Below are positions 44,190 to 52,624 of a stretch of 64,000 nucleotides of DNA, one piece after another. The position numbers were made by a program, and so were the translations under genes. Position 1 is the first letter of the stretch; each line of letters starts with the position of its first letter. A model generated the notes under the pieces. It did not search any database and had not been told where the DNA came from. It was given only the letters and a program-made list of their open reading frames with translations. Source of the DNA: Halogeometricum rufum (lineage in GTDB: Archaea > Halobacteriota > Halobacteria > Halobacteriales > Haloferacaceae); contig NZ_FOYT01000003.1 in assembly GCF_900112175.1 (NCBI RefSeq), positions 1 to 64,000 of the forward strand, in the 5' to 3' direction.

Positions 44190-45041
44190 ATGCGCGTACT
44201 AATCACCGGTGCGTACGGTCGCTGTGGAACCGCGCTCATCGACCACCTCGACGACGGCGGCGAACACGAGTTCACGTATCTCAACCGCTCGGACCGTCCT
44301 GACGACCATCCGTACGGCAACCACGACACGTATCTGGCCAACGTGGCCGACTACGAGGCGATGCACCCGGCGTTCGAGGGGCAGGACGCCGTCGTCCATC
44401 TGGCCGGCCACCCGTCCGTAGACGGGCCGTGGCCGGACATCCTCGAATCCAACATCGTCGGGATGTATAACGCGCTGGAGGCCGCCCGAGAGCACGACGT
44501 CGGGACGTTCGTGTTCGCCTCGACGAACCACGTGATGGGGATGTACGAGACGGAGTTCGCCCCCGAGTTGTACGAGCCCGGGTTCGATCTCACCGTCGAC
44601 CACACCGACCCAGTCCGTCCGGACTCCTACTACGGTACCTCGAAGTCCTTCGGCGAGGACCTCGGCCGCTACTACGTCGAGAATTACGACGCGCCGACGA
44701 AGTTCTACGCCCTCCGCATCTGTAGCGTCCGCATGCCCGAGTACGACCATCCCTACGGCGACGCGGAGTACGGCGTCGAGAACGGGGAGTTCGAGCGGGG
44801 GAGCGACGCCTACGTGCGCGAAGTGAAGCGAATGAAATGTACGTGGCAGTCCCGGCGGGACTTCGCCCACCAAGTTGAGCAATGCCTCCGTGACGACGAT
44901 GTCCAACACGGCGTCTTCTACGGCGTCAGCGACAACGACCGCCGGTGGTTCGATATCGAACACGCCCGCGACGTCATCGGGTACCAACCGCAGGACAACG
45001 CCGAAGACTGGGACGAACCGCCCGCCGGGTCGCTCGATTGA
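44190..45041 (+). CDS. udh: Uronate dehydrogenase (NAD-dependent, SDR-extended)
   Basis: This 283-residue Rossmann protein has the cofactor loop ITGAYGRCGTALIDHL, the catalytic Tyr148-x3-Lys152 in SYYGTSKSFGED, and VVHLAGHPS and FASTNHVMG segments. These resemble bacterial uronate dehydrogenase (about 265 aa). It oxidises D-glucuronate or D-galacturonate with NAD+ to the aldarolactone. It follows the enolase-superfamily enzyme by 39 bp in the same direction, matching a uronate, aldarate, keto-deoxy-aldarate order. An ordinary NAD-dependent epimerase is the alternative. Confidence 0.85.
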   Translation: MRVLITGAYGRCGTALIDHLDDGGEHEFTYLNRSDRPDDHPYGNHDTYLANVADYEAMHPAFEGQDAVVHLAGHPSVDGPWPDILESNIVGMYNALEAAREHDVGTFVFASTNHVMGMYETEFAPELYEPGFDLTVDHTDPVRPDSYYGTSKSFGEDLGRYYVENYDAPTKFYALRICSVRMPEYDHPYGDAEYGVENGEFERGSDAYVREVKRMKCTWQSRRDFAHQVEQCLRDDDVQHGVFYGVSDNDRRWFDIEHARDVIGYQPQDNAEDWDEPPAGSLD

Positions 45042-45090
45042 CGCCGCCGAAGAGCGTACCGTCGTCTGCGGTGGTCGGGTCGGAGTCGGG

Positions 45091-46152
45091 TCACCGCTCG
45101 GTTTCCACCGTATCGACGACACCCCGGAGATATCCCACCGTAAACGACCGGGCCCGGTGGCGCCAGTCGTCGTCGCCCACCATCTCCGGGACGTGGTCCG
45201 GGATGACGACGCCGTCGTAGCCGACGTCGTACAGCGTTCGCACGACGTTCGCCGTGTCGAAGTTCCCCTCGTCGACGAACGTCTCGTGGAACTTCGGCAT
45301 CGTCCCAACGACGTCGCGGAAGTGGATGAACACGATCTGGTCGCGTTCGCCGAACCGCCGAAGCACCTCGTGGACGTCCGCCCCCATCTGCGAGAAACAG
45401 CCGAGACAGAGCTTTAGCCCGTGGTTGTCGCTCGGGACGAGTTCCATCGCTCGCTCGAAGTTCTCGACGTTGCGAAACAGTCTCGGGATGCCCCCGAGCG
45501 ATTCCAACACGGGCGGATCGACGGGGTGAAGCGCGAGGCGGACCCCCGCCTCCTCTGCGACCGGAAGCACCGTCTCCAGAAACCACTCGTAGTTCTCCCA
45601 GAACTCCTCCTCCGTGTAGGCGCGGTCCAGTCCCGGCGCGAGTTCGTCGGGGTCCGAAATCTCGTCGAGGTCGAAGGCCGTTCCGACGGCCTTCCCCCGA
45701 AGTTCGACCGGCGTCGTCCGCATCGGGACGACGCCGCGGGGGTTCCACTGGTACCCGAGTATCGGAACGTCGGCCGCACCGAGATTCCTGATGAGGGTGG
45801 TTATCTGTTCGAGTGCCTCATCGGCCCCCTCGCGGTCGAACATGATGTCGCCGTATAGCGAGTACGGCAGCGACTGGATGCCTATGAAGCTGAGCCCTTC
45901 TGCTTCGAGGCGAACCTTCGCCGCCTCCAGTTCCGACACTGTCGGTATCGAGTCGCGCCCGACAGCGATGGTGTCCGCACCCTCCCGGTCGTTGAACTCA
46001 TCCGGTTCCTCCTCTGTGTCGGCGTGGTCGACGAAGACGTCCGTCGCGCCGAGCTGGCGGATGAACCGGAGGCGGTCGGTCGCGAGACTCCGTGTTCGGA
46101 CACCCACGCGAACCGCACCGTCAGTCTCGTCTCTCGTTCGGCCTTTTGGCAT
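45091..46152 (-). CDS. Mannonate dehydratase-like protein B (UxuA fold)
   Basis: This 353-residue paralogue of the 35369-36451 protein has the same motifs: LALHPVDPPVLES, LKLCLGCFSQMGADV, VFIHFRDVVG and IPDHVPEMVGDDD. Around residue 150 it has its own charged variable region. Both therefore form one divergent UxuA-like clade. It stands convergent with udh and divergent from the aldehyde dehydrogenase gene. A leaderless promoter box lies 27 nt upstream of ATG 46152. It may act on an epimer that the other paralogue does not. Confidence 0.84.
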   Translation of the reverse strand: MPKGRTRDETDGAVRVGVRTRSLATDRLRFIRQLGATDVFVDHADTEEEPDEFNDREGADTIAVGRDSIPTVSELEAAKVRLEAEGLSFIGIQSLPYSLYGDIMFDREGADEALEQITTLIRNLGAADVPILGYQWNPRGVVPMRTTPVELRGKAVGTAFDLDEISDPDELAPGLDRAYTEEEFWENYEWFLETVLPVAEEAGVRLALHPVDPPVLESLGGIPRLFRNVENFERAMELVPSDNHGLKLCLGCFSQMGADVHEVLRRFGERDQIVFIHFRDVVGTMPKFHETFVDEGNFDTANVVRTLYDVGYDGVVIPDHVPEMVGDDDWRHRARSFTVGYLRGVVDTVETER

Positions 46153-46175
46153 GGCTCTTACTCAGAGGAGTGGGG

Positions 46176-46183
46176 CTAAATTA
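46176..46183 (-). promoter_or_regulatory. TATA box of UxuA-like gene B
   Basis: The minus strand reads TAATTTAG, centred 27 nt before ATG 46152, giving a leaderless mRNA. Confidence 0.6.
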
Positions 46184-46296
46184 CTACTGGTGATTCGCCC
46201 CGTTCGTCCGGCCCGGCCGGTGTGGACGATGCGGCAGAAGCCGCAATAACCACCGATACACGAAGAAGAGTGTAGACGGACGCCGAACCGTCACTC

Positions 46297-47745
46297 GTGG
46301 TAGACAGTAGCCGTAACTACGTCGACGGACAGTGGAGCGAAACGAGAACCGGGGACACGGTGGACGTCGTCAACCCCGCGAATCCGACCGAAACTATCGC
46401 GCGGTATCAGCAGTCGGGCGTCGCGGACGCGAACGAAGCCGTCGAAGCGGCGTCGAAGGCGGCCGAAGCGTGGGCGAACACCGCTGGACCCGAACGCGGG
46501 GCGGTGCTCCGCGAAGCCGGGAAGCGTCTGGACGCCCGGACGGACGAACTCACGGACCAGTTAGTGGCCGAGGAGGGGAAGGCCCGGCCGGAGGCGGCGG
46601 GCGAAGTTCAGCGCGCGGTCGATATCTTCTACTACTTCGCGGAGAAGGCGTCCGACCTCGGTGGAACGGTGAAGGGGCCGAGCGGACGGAACACGAACCT
46701 CTACACGCGGGAGGAGCCCGTGGGCGTTGCTGCGCTCATCACACCGTGGAACTACCCCATCGCCATCCCGGCGTGGAAACTCGCGCCCGCCCTCGCCGCG
46801 GGTAACACCGTCGTCCTCAAGCCTGCTTCCCTCGCCCCCGGCCCGGCACTCGCCCTCGCAGAGGCACTCGACGAGGCGGGCCTGCCCGACGGCGTCTGCA
46901 ACGTCGTCACCGGCCCCGGAAGCACGGTGGCGAACGCGTTCGTCCAGCACGAAGCCGTGGATGCCGTCTCGTTCACCGGTAGCAGTCACGTCGGCGAGAT
47001 GGTGTACGACCAGGCGACCGACGAGGGGAAACGCGTCCAGACGGAGATGGGCGGGAAGAACCCCACCGTCGTCGCCGCGTCGGCCGACCCCGCGGAGGCG
47101 GCGGAAATCGTCGCCGCGGGCGGGTTCGGCACCACCGGGCAGTCCTGCACCGCGTGCTCCCGCGCCATCGTCCACGAGGACGTGTCCAACGACTTCGTGG
47201 CCGAACTGGTCGACCGCGCCGAGTCCGTCGACGTCGGCCCCGGCCTCGAACACGAGATGGGGCCGCACGTGAGTCAGGACGAACTCGACTCGACGCTCGA
47301 ATACGTCGACGTCGCGCAGAACGAGGGTGCGACGCTCGCCTCCGGTGGCGGCGTCCCCGAGGGCGAGGCCGTCGAAGACGGCTACTTCGTGGAACCGACG
47401 GTGTTCACCGACGTGGAGTCGGACATGCGCATCGCTCAGGAGGAAGTGTTCGGCCCCGTCGTCGCCGTCATCGAAGTGTCGGACTTCGAGGAGGGAATTG
47501 AAGTCGCCAACGACGTGCCGTACGGGCTTTCGGCCAGCGTCGTCACCGACGACCACACCGAGGCCAATCGGTTCGTCGACGAGGCCGAAGCGGGCGTCGT
47601 GAAGGTGAACGAGAAGACGACGGGCCTCGAACTGCACGTGCCGTTCGGCGGGTTCAAACGCTCCTCCTCCGAGACGTGGCGCGAACAGGGCGACGCCGGA
47701 CTCGACTTCTACACCATCGAGAAGACCGTCTACGACAACTACTGA
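46297..47745 (+). CDS. Aldehyde dehydrogenase, probable alpha-ketoglutarate semialdehyde dehydrogenase
   Basis: This 482-residue ALDH has the catalytic Cys284 in TTGQSCTACSRA, Glu250 in QTEMGGKNPTVV, and the C-terminal PFGGFKRSSSETWREQG that recalls haloarchaeal alpha-ketoglutarate semialdehyde dehydrogenases of pentose pathways. It would turn alpha-ketoglutarate semialdehyde, the product of keto-deoxy-aldarate dehydration/decarboxylation, into alpha-ketoglutarate. The start is GTG 46297; no clear TATA box was seen at the standard distance. It sits among uronate genes, which fits the last step of the oxidative pathway. Confidence 0.86.
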   Translation: MVDSSRNYVDGQWSETRTGDTVDVVNPANPTETIARYQQSGVADANEAVEAASKAAEAWANTAGPERGAVLREAGKRLDARTDELTDQLVAEEGKARPEAAGEVQRAVDIFYYFAEKASDLGGTVKGPSGRNTNLYTREEPVGVAALITPWNYPIAIPAWKLAPALAAGNTVVLKPASLAPGPALALAEALDEAGLPDGVCNVVTGPGSTVANAFVQHEAVDAVSFTGSSHVGEMVYDQATDEGKRVQTEMGGKNPTVVAASADPAEAAEIVAAGGFGTTGQSCTACSRAIVHEDVSNDFVAELVDRAESVDVGPGLEHEMGPHVSQDELDSTLEYVDVAQNEGATLASGGGVPEGEAVEDGYFVEPTVFTDVESDMRIAQEEVFGPVVAVIEVSDFEEGIEVANDVPYGLSASVVTDDHTEANRFVDEAEAGVVKVNEKTTGLELHVPFGGFKRSSSETWREQGDAGLDFYTIEKTVYDNY

Positions 47746-47785
47746 CGGGCCGGGGCACCGTCGCTGGTGCCGAACGCGGTGGCGG

Positions 47786-49009
47786 TCACTCCTCGTCGTA
47801 GTGGAACTCCGTCCACGGACCTTCGATGTACTCGTACTCGTCGAGTATCGACTCGTTTATCTCGACGCCGAGCCCGGGACTGTCGGACAGTTCGAGACAG
47901 CCGTCGTCCACCTCCAACGTCGAGACGAGGACATCCTCTGCGAGTGGGAACGGGTACATCGCCTCGACACCGTCGCCGAAGACCGGGTACTCGAGTCGGA
48001 CGTCCTCCGGCGACGCCGCCACGAGATGAGCGTTGGCGACGAGACCGAGGTTCGTGCCGAAGTTGTGCGGGACGAACGTCACGTTCTCGCGATCGGCGCA
48101 CCGTTCGACGCACTCCCAGCATCCGGTGAATCCGGCGTGGTGGCGGACATCCCCCTGTAGGAAGGAGACTCCAGTGTCCGAGAGTCGCCGAAGCCCCGCG
48201 ACAGACTCCTCACTCTCGCCGCCCGCGAGGGGAAGGGTCGTGTCGGACGCCAGTCTCCGGTACGCGCCGTAGTCCATCGGTTCGACTGGCTCCTCTATCC
48301 AGAAGGGTTCATACGCCGCGAACCGTTCGAGCAACTCGACGACTTGGTCGTACGAGTACGATCTGTCGCCGAGTTTCCACCAAGTGTGGGCGTCCACCAT
48401 GAGGTCCATCTCGTCGCCGACAGCCTCTCGGATGAGTCGGATAGTCCGTTCGTCTTCGTCCGGTCCGAGTCCGGGGCGGTACTTGTACGCCGAGAATCCC
48501 CGTTCCTGAAGGGCTTCGGCTTGTTCCGCGTATCCCTCGGGTTCCATATACATGCCCGCGCTCGCGTAGAGCTCGAGCGGGTCTGGTTCGACGCATGCGT
48601 CCGACAACAGCTCGTAGACCGGGGCACCCCGCTCCTTCCCGAGCAGGTCGAAGTAGGCGACGTCGACGACGCTGAGCGCTTCGGACTCCAGTTTTGTCGG
48701 CAGTCCGAGGGTGCGGATGGCTTCGTGAAAGTCTTCCGGCTTCGAGATTTCGACGCCGGCGAGCGCATCCCGCACGTGAGTCTTCAGGAGGTCGGCCAAG
48801 TCCTCTGCCGACGCTCCCTCGAAGTACTCCCGCATGGCGGAACTCGAAGCGGCGGCGGGTGCGTACCCCACTAGCCCGTCCGCCGTAGTAACCGTGGCGA
48901 GCGCGAAGTCCCGCTTCAACAGCCGTCGGACACCGCCGTAGAACTCGCGTTCTTGCGGGGGTTCGATAGCGGAGGACAGTGTGTGAACGTTAATATCGAC
49001 TACTCTCAT
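47786..49009 (-). CDS. Enolase-superfamily enzyme 2 (MR/MLE type)
   Basis: This 407-residue protein has a first acid/base motif KYRPG instead of KxK, metal-ligand segments MVDAHTWWKLGD, WIEEPVEPMDYG and GGESEESVAGLR, and a His in FVPHNFGTNLG. The KYR motif points to a different reaction from enzyme 1 (K-x-K), perhaps a dehydratase with another chirality or a racemase. The start ATG 49009 is decided by a TATA box 26 nt upstream; a frame extension to 49099 is excluded. It is divergent from DapA-like gene B across 130 bp. Confidence 0.85.
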   Translation of the reverse strand: MRVVDINVHTLSSAIEPPQEREFYGGVRRLLKRDFALATVTTADGLVGYAPAAASSSAMREYFEGASAEDLADLLKTHVRDALAGVEISKPEDFHEAIRTLGLPTKLESEALSVVDVAYFDLLGKERGAPVYELLSDACVEPDPLELYASAGMYMEPEGYAEQAEALQERGFSAYKYRPGLGPDEDERTIRLIREAVGDEMDLMVDAHTWWKLGDRSYSYDQVVELLERFAAYEPFWIEEPVEPMDYGAYRRLASDTTLPLAGGESEESVAGLRRLSDTGVSFLQGDVRHHAGFTGCWECVERCADRENVTFVPHNFGTNLGLVANAHLVAASPEDVRLEYPVFGDGVEAMYPFPLAEDVLVSTLEVDDGCLELSDSPGLGVEINESILDEYEYIEGPWTEFHYDEE

Positions 49010-49030
49010 ACGGCATTCGTAACCACCCCG

Positions 49031-49038
49031 CATATTAG
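49031..49038 (-). promoter_or_regulatory. TATA box of enolase-superfamily gene 2
   Basis: The minus strand reads CTAATATG, centred 26 nt from ATG 49009. Paired with the opposite box at 49111-49116, it forms a divergent promoter. Confidence 0.6.
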
Positions 49039-49110
49039 TTGTTCCGCGTGACGCTTCGCTGTTCCGTTCGTCGATGCCGAACGACTTCGTTGGCTGCAAC
49101 CGGGGGTAGA

Positions 49111-49116
49111 TTTATA
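49111..49116 (+). promoter_or_regulatory. TATA box of DapA-like gene B
   Basis: TTTATA is centred 26 nt before ATG 49140, so the mRNA is leaderless. Confidence 0.65.
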
Positions 49117-49139
49117 CGATATCCCGGATAGGACAGAGT

Positions 49140-50078
49140 ATGCCACTGTCAGCCGACGGTGTCAGGAGTCATCTCCGTGGCGTTGCGGTCGGACTCCTCA
49201 CGCCGTTCGACGACTACCTCGAGATTGAACACGACAAACTGGCCGAAAACGCGAGGATGATCTCGAAAGAGGGAATAGACACGTTCCTCACGGCAGCGAA
49301 TATCAGCGAATACCATGCCCTCTCACAGGACGAACGCATCGCGGTCACGGAGACGAGCGTGAACGCCCTCTCCTCGGACGCGTGCGTCCTCGCTGGCGTC
49401 GGCGGCAGCGTCGACAACGCGACCAAACTCGTCGAGGCGTACGACAGAGTCGGCGTCGACGCTATGATGATCATGCCGCCGGACTTCACCTACCTCCACG
49501 AACGCGGACTCCTCGACTACTATCGGAAACTCGGCTCGGAGACGGAGACGCCACTCGTTCCGTACGTCAGGGGGTTCGACCCATCGACCGACTATCTCGC
49601 TGATTTGACGCGAATCGACGGCGTCGTCGGAATCAAGTACGCGCTCGAAGACTCGGTGAAACTCGGGGAGGGGGCGACTGAAGGAGCAGACGACGTGGTC
49701 TGGGTGAACGGACTCGCTGAACCGTTCTCGGTATCGCACTGGGCTGAGGGTGCCGAGGGATTCTCGGCGGGCGTGAGTAACTTCCGACCCGAGGTGGGCC
49801 TCGCGTTGTTCGACGCGCTGTCCGAGGGAGACTGGAGACGGGCCAGAGAGCTGCGGAACATCTGCATGCCATACCAGCGCTTCCGCGAAGAGACTGGCGA
49901 CGACAACGAGATAGAGGGTGCGGTTAGCGTCCCTGCCGTCAAAGCGGGTCTCGAACTCGCCGGCCTCCACGGCGGCAACGTTCGCGAACCGATTCGACCG
50001 TTGTCGGAGGCAGACCGAACGCGGGCCGAACGACTTTACGACCGACTAGACGCCGACATCGAACGTCTCATCGACTGA
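49140..50078 (+). CDS. DapA-family lyase B (dihydrodipicolinate synthase-like)
   Basis: This 312-residue paralogue of the protein at 37141-38070 has Lys166 in VVGIKYALED and Tyr142 in VPYVRGFDPS. Its substrate loop reads ANISEYHALSQDE where DapA has GTTGE. The two lyases share the same divergent loop, so they form one family branch. One of them probably makes alpha-ketoglutarate semialdehyde from keto-deoxy-aldarate, as KDG dehydratases do. The other may cleave a related acid. Its leaderless promoter is back-to-back with that of enolase-superfamily gene 2. Confidence 0.86.
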   Translation: MPLSADGVRSHLRGVAVGLLTPFDDYLEIEHDKLAENARMISKEGIDTFLTAANISEYHALSQDERIAVTETSVNALSSDACVLAGVGGSVDNATKLVEAYDRVGVDAMMIMPPDFTYLHERGLLDYYRKLGSETETPLVPYVRGFDPSTDYLADLTRIDGVVGIKYALEDSVKLGEGATEGADDVVWVNGLAEPFSVSHWAEGAEGFSAGVSNFRPEVGLALFDALSEGDWRRARELRNICMPYQRFREETGDDNEIEGAVSVPAVKAGLELAGLHGGNVREPIRPLSEADRTRAERLYDRLDADIERLID

Positions 50079-50505
50079 CATCGCACGCTGAAACTGAGTT
50101 CGCAGACCGAAGTCGCGAGCGCTGCCGCCGTCGACACGAGTGGACGACATCTCGTCTGTTCTCATCTGCCGGAACTGTTCGACCCGAGAGCGACCAGTTT
50201 CAGTACCTCTCTGCCGAGGCCTCGTTATTCGAGCACGCTGATTCGTTCTCTCTTCGGGAACGGATATCGTGCGGTCGAAATCATGTATACATGGTGAAAA
50301 ACACATCTAATCCACCAATATGGCTCCTCTCGGTCGTTCTCCATCGGAGAACTCGTCGCGAGACAGCTAATCATTACTAAACTAAAACTGTAATGCTTCG
50401 GGTCTGGAAAGGGGACCGTAAAAGCTCGACTCGCCTCTTCACCGAGGAATCGAACGAAGGCGTTTCCCACACGAGAACGGAGGGGTTGCGGAATTAGTGC
50501 TGGAG
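50079..50505. other. Intergenic region after DapA-like gene B
   Basis: 427 bp between two genes that end towards each other. It holds AT-rich patches around 50280-50310 and 50370-50395, but no gene or repeat I can recognise. Confidence 0.4.
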
Positions 50506-51180
50506 TCAGTTGAACCGTAGACGCCCGAAGTACTCCGGCGAGTGGTACGCTGGTTTGGACTTCTCTATGCGGTTCCAGGTCGCCTTCTGAGAGTCCGACT
50601 GAACACCACTCCGGTAGAAGTTCCCCCGCCAGCACGTGCCTTTCGACGGCGCGAGTTCGATGCCGGTCAGTTCGGTGAGAACCGAGAACGGAATCTCGGC
50701 GGCGAGCCACCAAGACTCGTCGTCGTGCTTCGGTTCACGTGTCTCTCTCGGAACCGACGTCTCGACGGCGACGCTCGCCGCGAGGTCCGAGGAGATAAGG
50801 TCACGGTCGATGCCTCGTTCCTGCCACCCGGGTCCCTGCCAGGCGAGTTTGAACTGACCGCAGCAGTTCGCCTCGAAGTTGAAGTACTTCTCATTGCTCT
50901 CCGGGTCCGGCCTCGAAAAGAACTCCACGGAACTGTCGCGGTATGTCGGCCCGTTCAGTTCCGTTACAGTGGCCTCGATGTGGTGGTCCTCGACGTCGAA
51001 CCAGAGGTAAAGTGCGTCCGCGTCGTAGAGTACGCGGCCGATGGTCCGGGGTTTCGGTCCCGACTCATGCCAACTGAAACTGTTCACCTCGAACTGGTTC
51101 GCCCGCTCCCACGGCGTCTCCTCGTGATTAGCCGAGAGTGGAACTGGCCGGTCTGCACGCTTGACGACATACTCTTGCAT
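50506..51180 (-). CDS. CBM9-like carbohydrate-binding protein
   Basis: This 224-residue protein has the features of the CBM9 beta-sandwich: an N-terminal strand EYVVKRADRPVPLSANHEE, RVLYDADALYLWFDVED, YRDSSVEFFSRPDPESNEKY, YFNFEANCCGQFKL and a late W-AEIPFSVL segment. It has no signal peptide or membrane anchor, so it is intracellular as written. CBM9-like domains bind sugar ends or occur as stand-alone proteins of unknown function. A TATA-like TATTAGTAAC precedes the ATG at 51180. Confidence 0.75.
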   Translation of the reverse strand: MQEYVVKRADRPVPLSANHEETPWERANQFEVNSFSWHESGPKPRTIGRVLYDADALYLWFDVEDHHIEATVTELNGPTYRDSSVEFFSRPDPESNEKYFNFEANCCGQFKLAWQGPGWQERGIDRDLISSDLAASVAVETSVPRETREPKHDDESWWLAAEIPFSVLTELTGIELAPSKGTCWRGNFYRSGVQSDSQKATWNRIEKSKPAYHSPEYFGRLRFN

Positions 51181-51198
51181 AGATATCCGTAGACGCGC

Positions 51199-51208
51199 GT
51201 TACTAATA
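51199..51208 (-). promoter_or_regulatory. TATA-like box of the CBM9-like gene
   Basis: The minus strand reads TATTAGTAAC, centred about 24 nt from ATG 51180, slightly short of the usual spacing. Confidence 0.45.
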
Positions 51209-51382
51209 CAAATTTGTTTGCCTCTCAGTCACTCGGGCCGTCTGCGAGTACTCGTGTCGGAAAGTCACACGCCCCCGTGTGAAGAAGGGCCGACGGACAG
51301 AACGACGACACTGACGACCAGACACGACGCTCCTGACCGCGTCAACCCCTACGTTCTTGACCTTCCCTCGCGAGGTAACCAT

Positions 51383-51808
51383 GTGGTCGAAGACACTCAC
51401 GTTCAGGACGTACTCGAACTGACACAACTGAAGCATCGCTACTGTCACGCCATCGACGACGGCGATTACGAGACGTGGGTCTCGCTGTTCGCCGACAACG
51501 GCTCTTTCGTCCGCGCCGGCGTAGACCGGTACGACGGTCACGACGAGATCCGGACGTTCGCGAACGATGTTTTCGATGCGGCTTTCTCGTACTCGGCGCA
51601 CATCGTGACGAATCCGGTCGTCGAGGTGAGCAACGAAACGGCGACCGGTCGCTGGTACCTTTTCTTGCCGTATCTCTCCTCAGAAGGGGAACGTGGCTGG
51701 AAACAGGGCGTCTACGAGGACACGTTTCGGCGGGAACACGACAAGTGGCGCTTCGAGACGGTCACAATCTCCATGCGCGAAGACCGCACTCTTGGAGGGA
51801 CCGGATAG
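51383..51808 (+). CDS. SnoaL_4/scytalone dehydratase-like NTF2-fold protein
   Basis: This protein of about 141 residues has ELTQLKHRYCHAIDDGDYE, WVSLFADNGSFV, SAHIVTNPVVEV and YEDTFRREHDKWRFETVTIS, the pattern of SnoaL_4-type dehydratase/isomerase proteins. The His/Asp residues in RYCHAIDDGD and SAHI could be catalytic. The start is uncertain: I choose GTG 51383 for normal family length, but the frame is open upstream to 51161, with GTG 51254 another option. It belongs to a different subfamily from the SnoaL protein at 36594. It is the last gene of the sugar-acid island. Confidence 0.65.
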   Translation: MVEDTHVQDVLELTQLKHRYCHAIDDGDYETWVSLFADNGSFVRAGVDRYDGHDEIRTFANDVFDAAFSYSAHIVTNPVVEVSNETATGRWYLFLPYLSSEGERGWKQGVYEDTFRREHDKWRFETVTISMREDRTLGGTG

Positions 51809-52624
51809 TTCTGCACTGCTCTCTCGGCCGCGGCCCCTCGAGTCGGTTGGCCAGTATTCGTCGCTGGTTTCAGTAGGTCCGGCTTCGTACATCTCCCTGT
51901 CGAGACGAGTGTCGGCATGTTCGCTATGGACAGCTACTGGTTCATGGCCTGCCGTCTATGACTCCCTCGACGAAGGAGAAACGGAATGGCAAAATCCACG
52001 TCGAACCGCGGGTGTGCGCACGACGTGGCTCCAAAGCGAATATTCGTTCCCATGTAAAACTAGATTGCTCGACTACTTCTCGATTCCGGCATTTAGATAC
52101 TAAAGACAAATAACCAATAATATATTTCTGAATACCTCAGTCAAATTTGGCGAAGTGGAATTTGATACTCGTTATTAGCTACAGCTAGCCAATATCCCCT
52201 GTGAAACTGTGTCCAAATAGTATCGAGTTCCGAAACTGGAGCATCGGAACTGGAGGGACGGCAACGAGTGGGTCAGTAATCAACTCAATGGGACCATCCG
52301 TCCGGTGTCGCTCTCGTCCCCGCTGCCCCCTCCGAACAGTTCCGTCAGAAGAAGTGAGAACCGATAGGGAAAACTTTCAACGGTTTTGCTGATTAAGTTT
52401 GGCTATACATTATTGATATCTAACTAATACAGAAAATCTTCGATTACAGCTCGCAGATCAGAAACGACGGCGTCGATAGTCACGAAATCCATCAACTTGG
52501 ACTCTGAGACAGTTTTACCTATCAACATTCTCTTTTTGTTAGGGTATTACGGATTGGTGTAGAGGAATAGGAATCAATCGAAGATAGTCCGTTCGGGAAA
52601 ATGTGGGATGACCAGACGTACTAC
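51809..52624. other. AT-richer gene-poor region
   Basis: This 816-bp stretch has clearly lower GC than the flanks and no convincing gene. Short frames near 52201-52392 (plus) and 52436-52535 (minus, MLIGKTVSESKLMDF) look partly protein-like but match nothing I know. It is likely decayed mobile DNA separating the sugar-acid island from the metal/stress genes. Confidence 0.45.

Noticed and set aside
52200-52540. Possible IS terminal repeats or short proteins in the AT-richer block
   Set aside because: Some short stretches looked element-like, but I could not pair inverted ends or recognise a transposase, so nothing was called beyond the general region.
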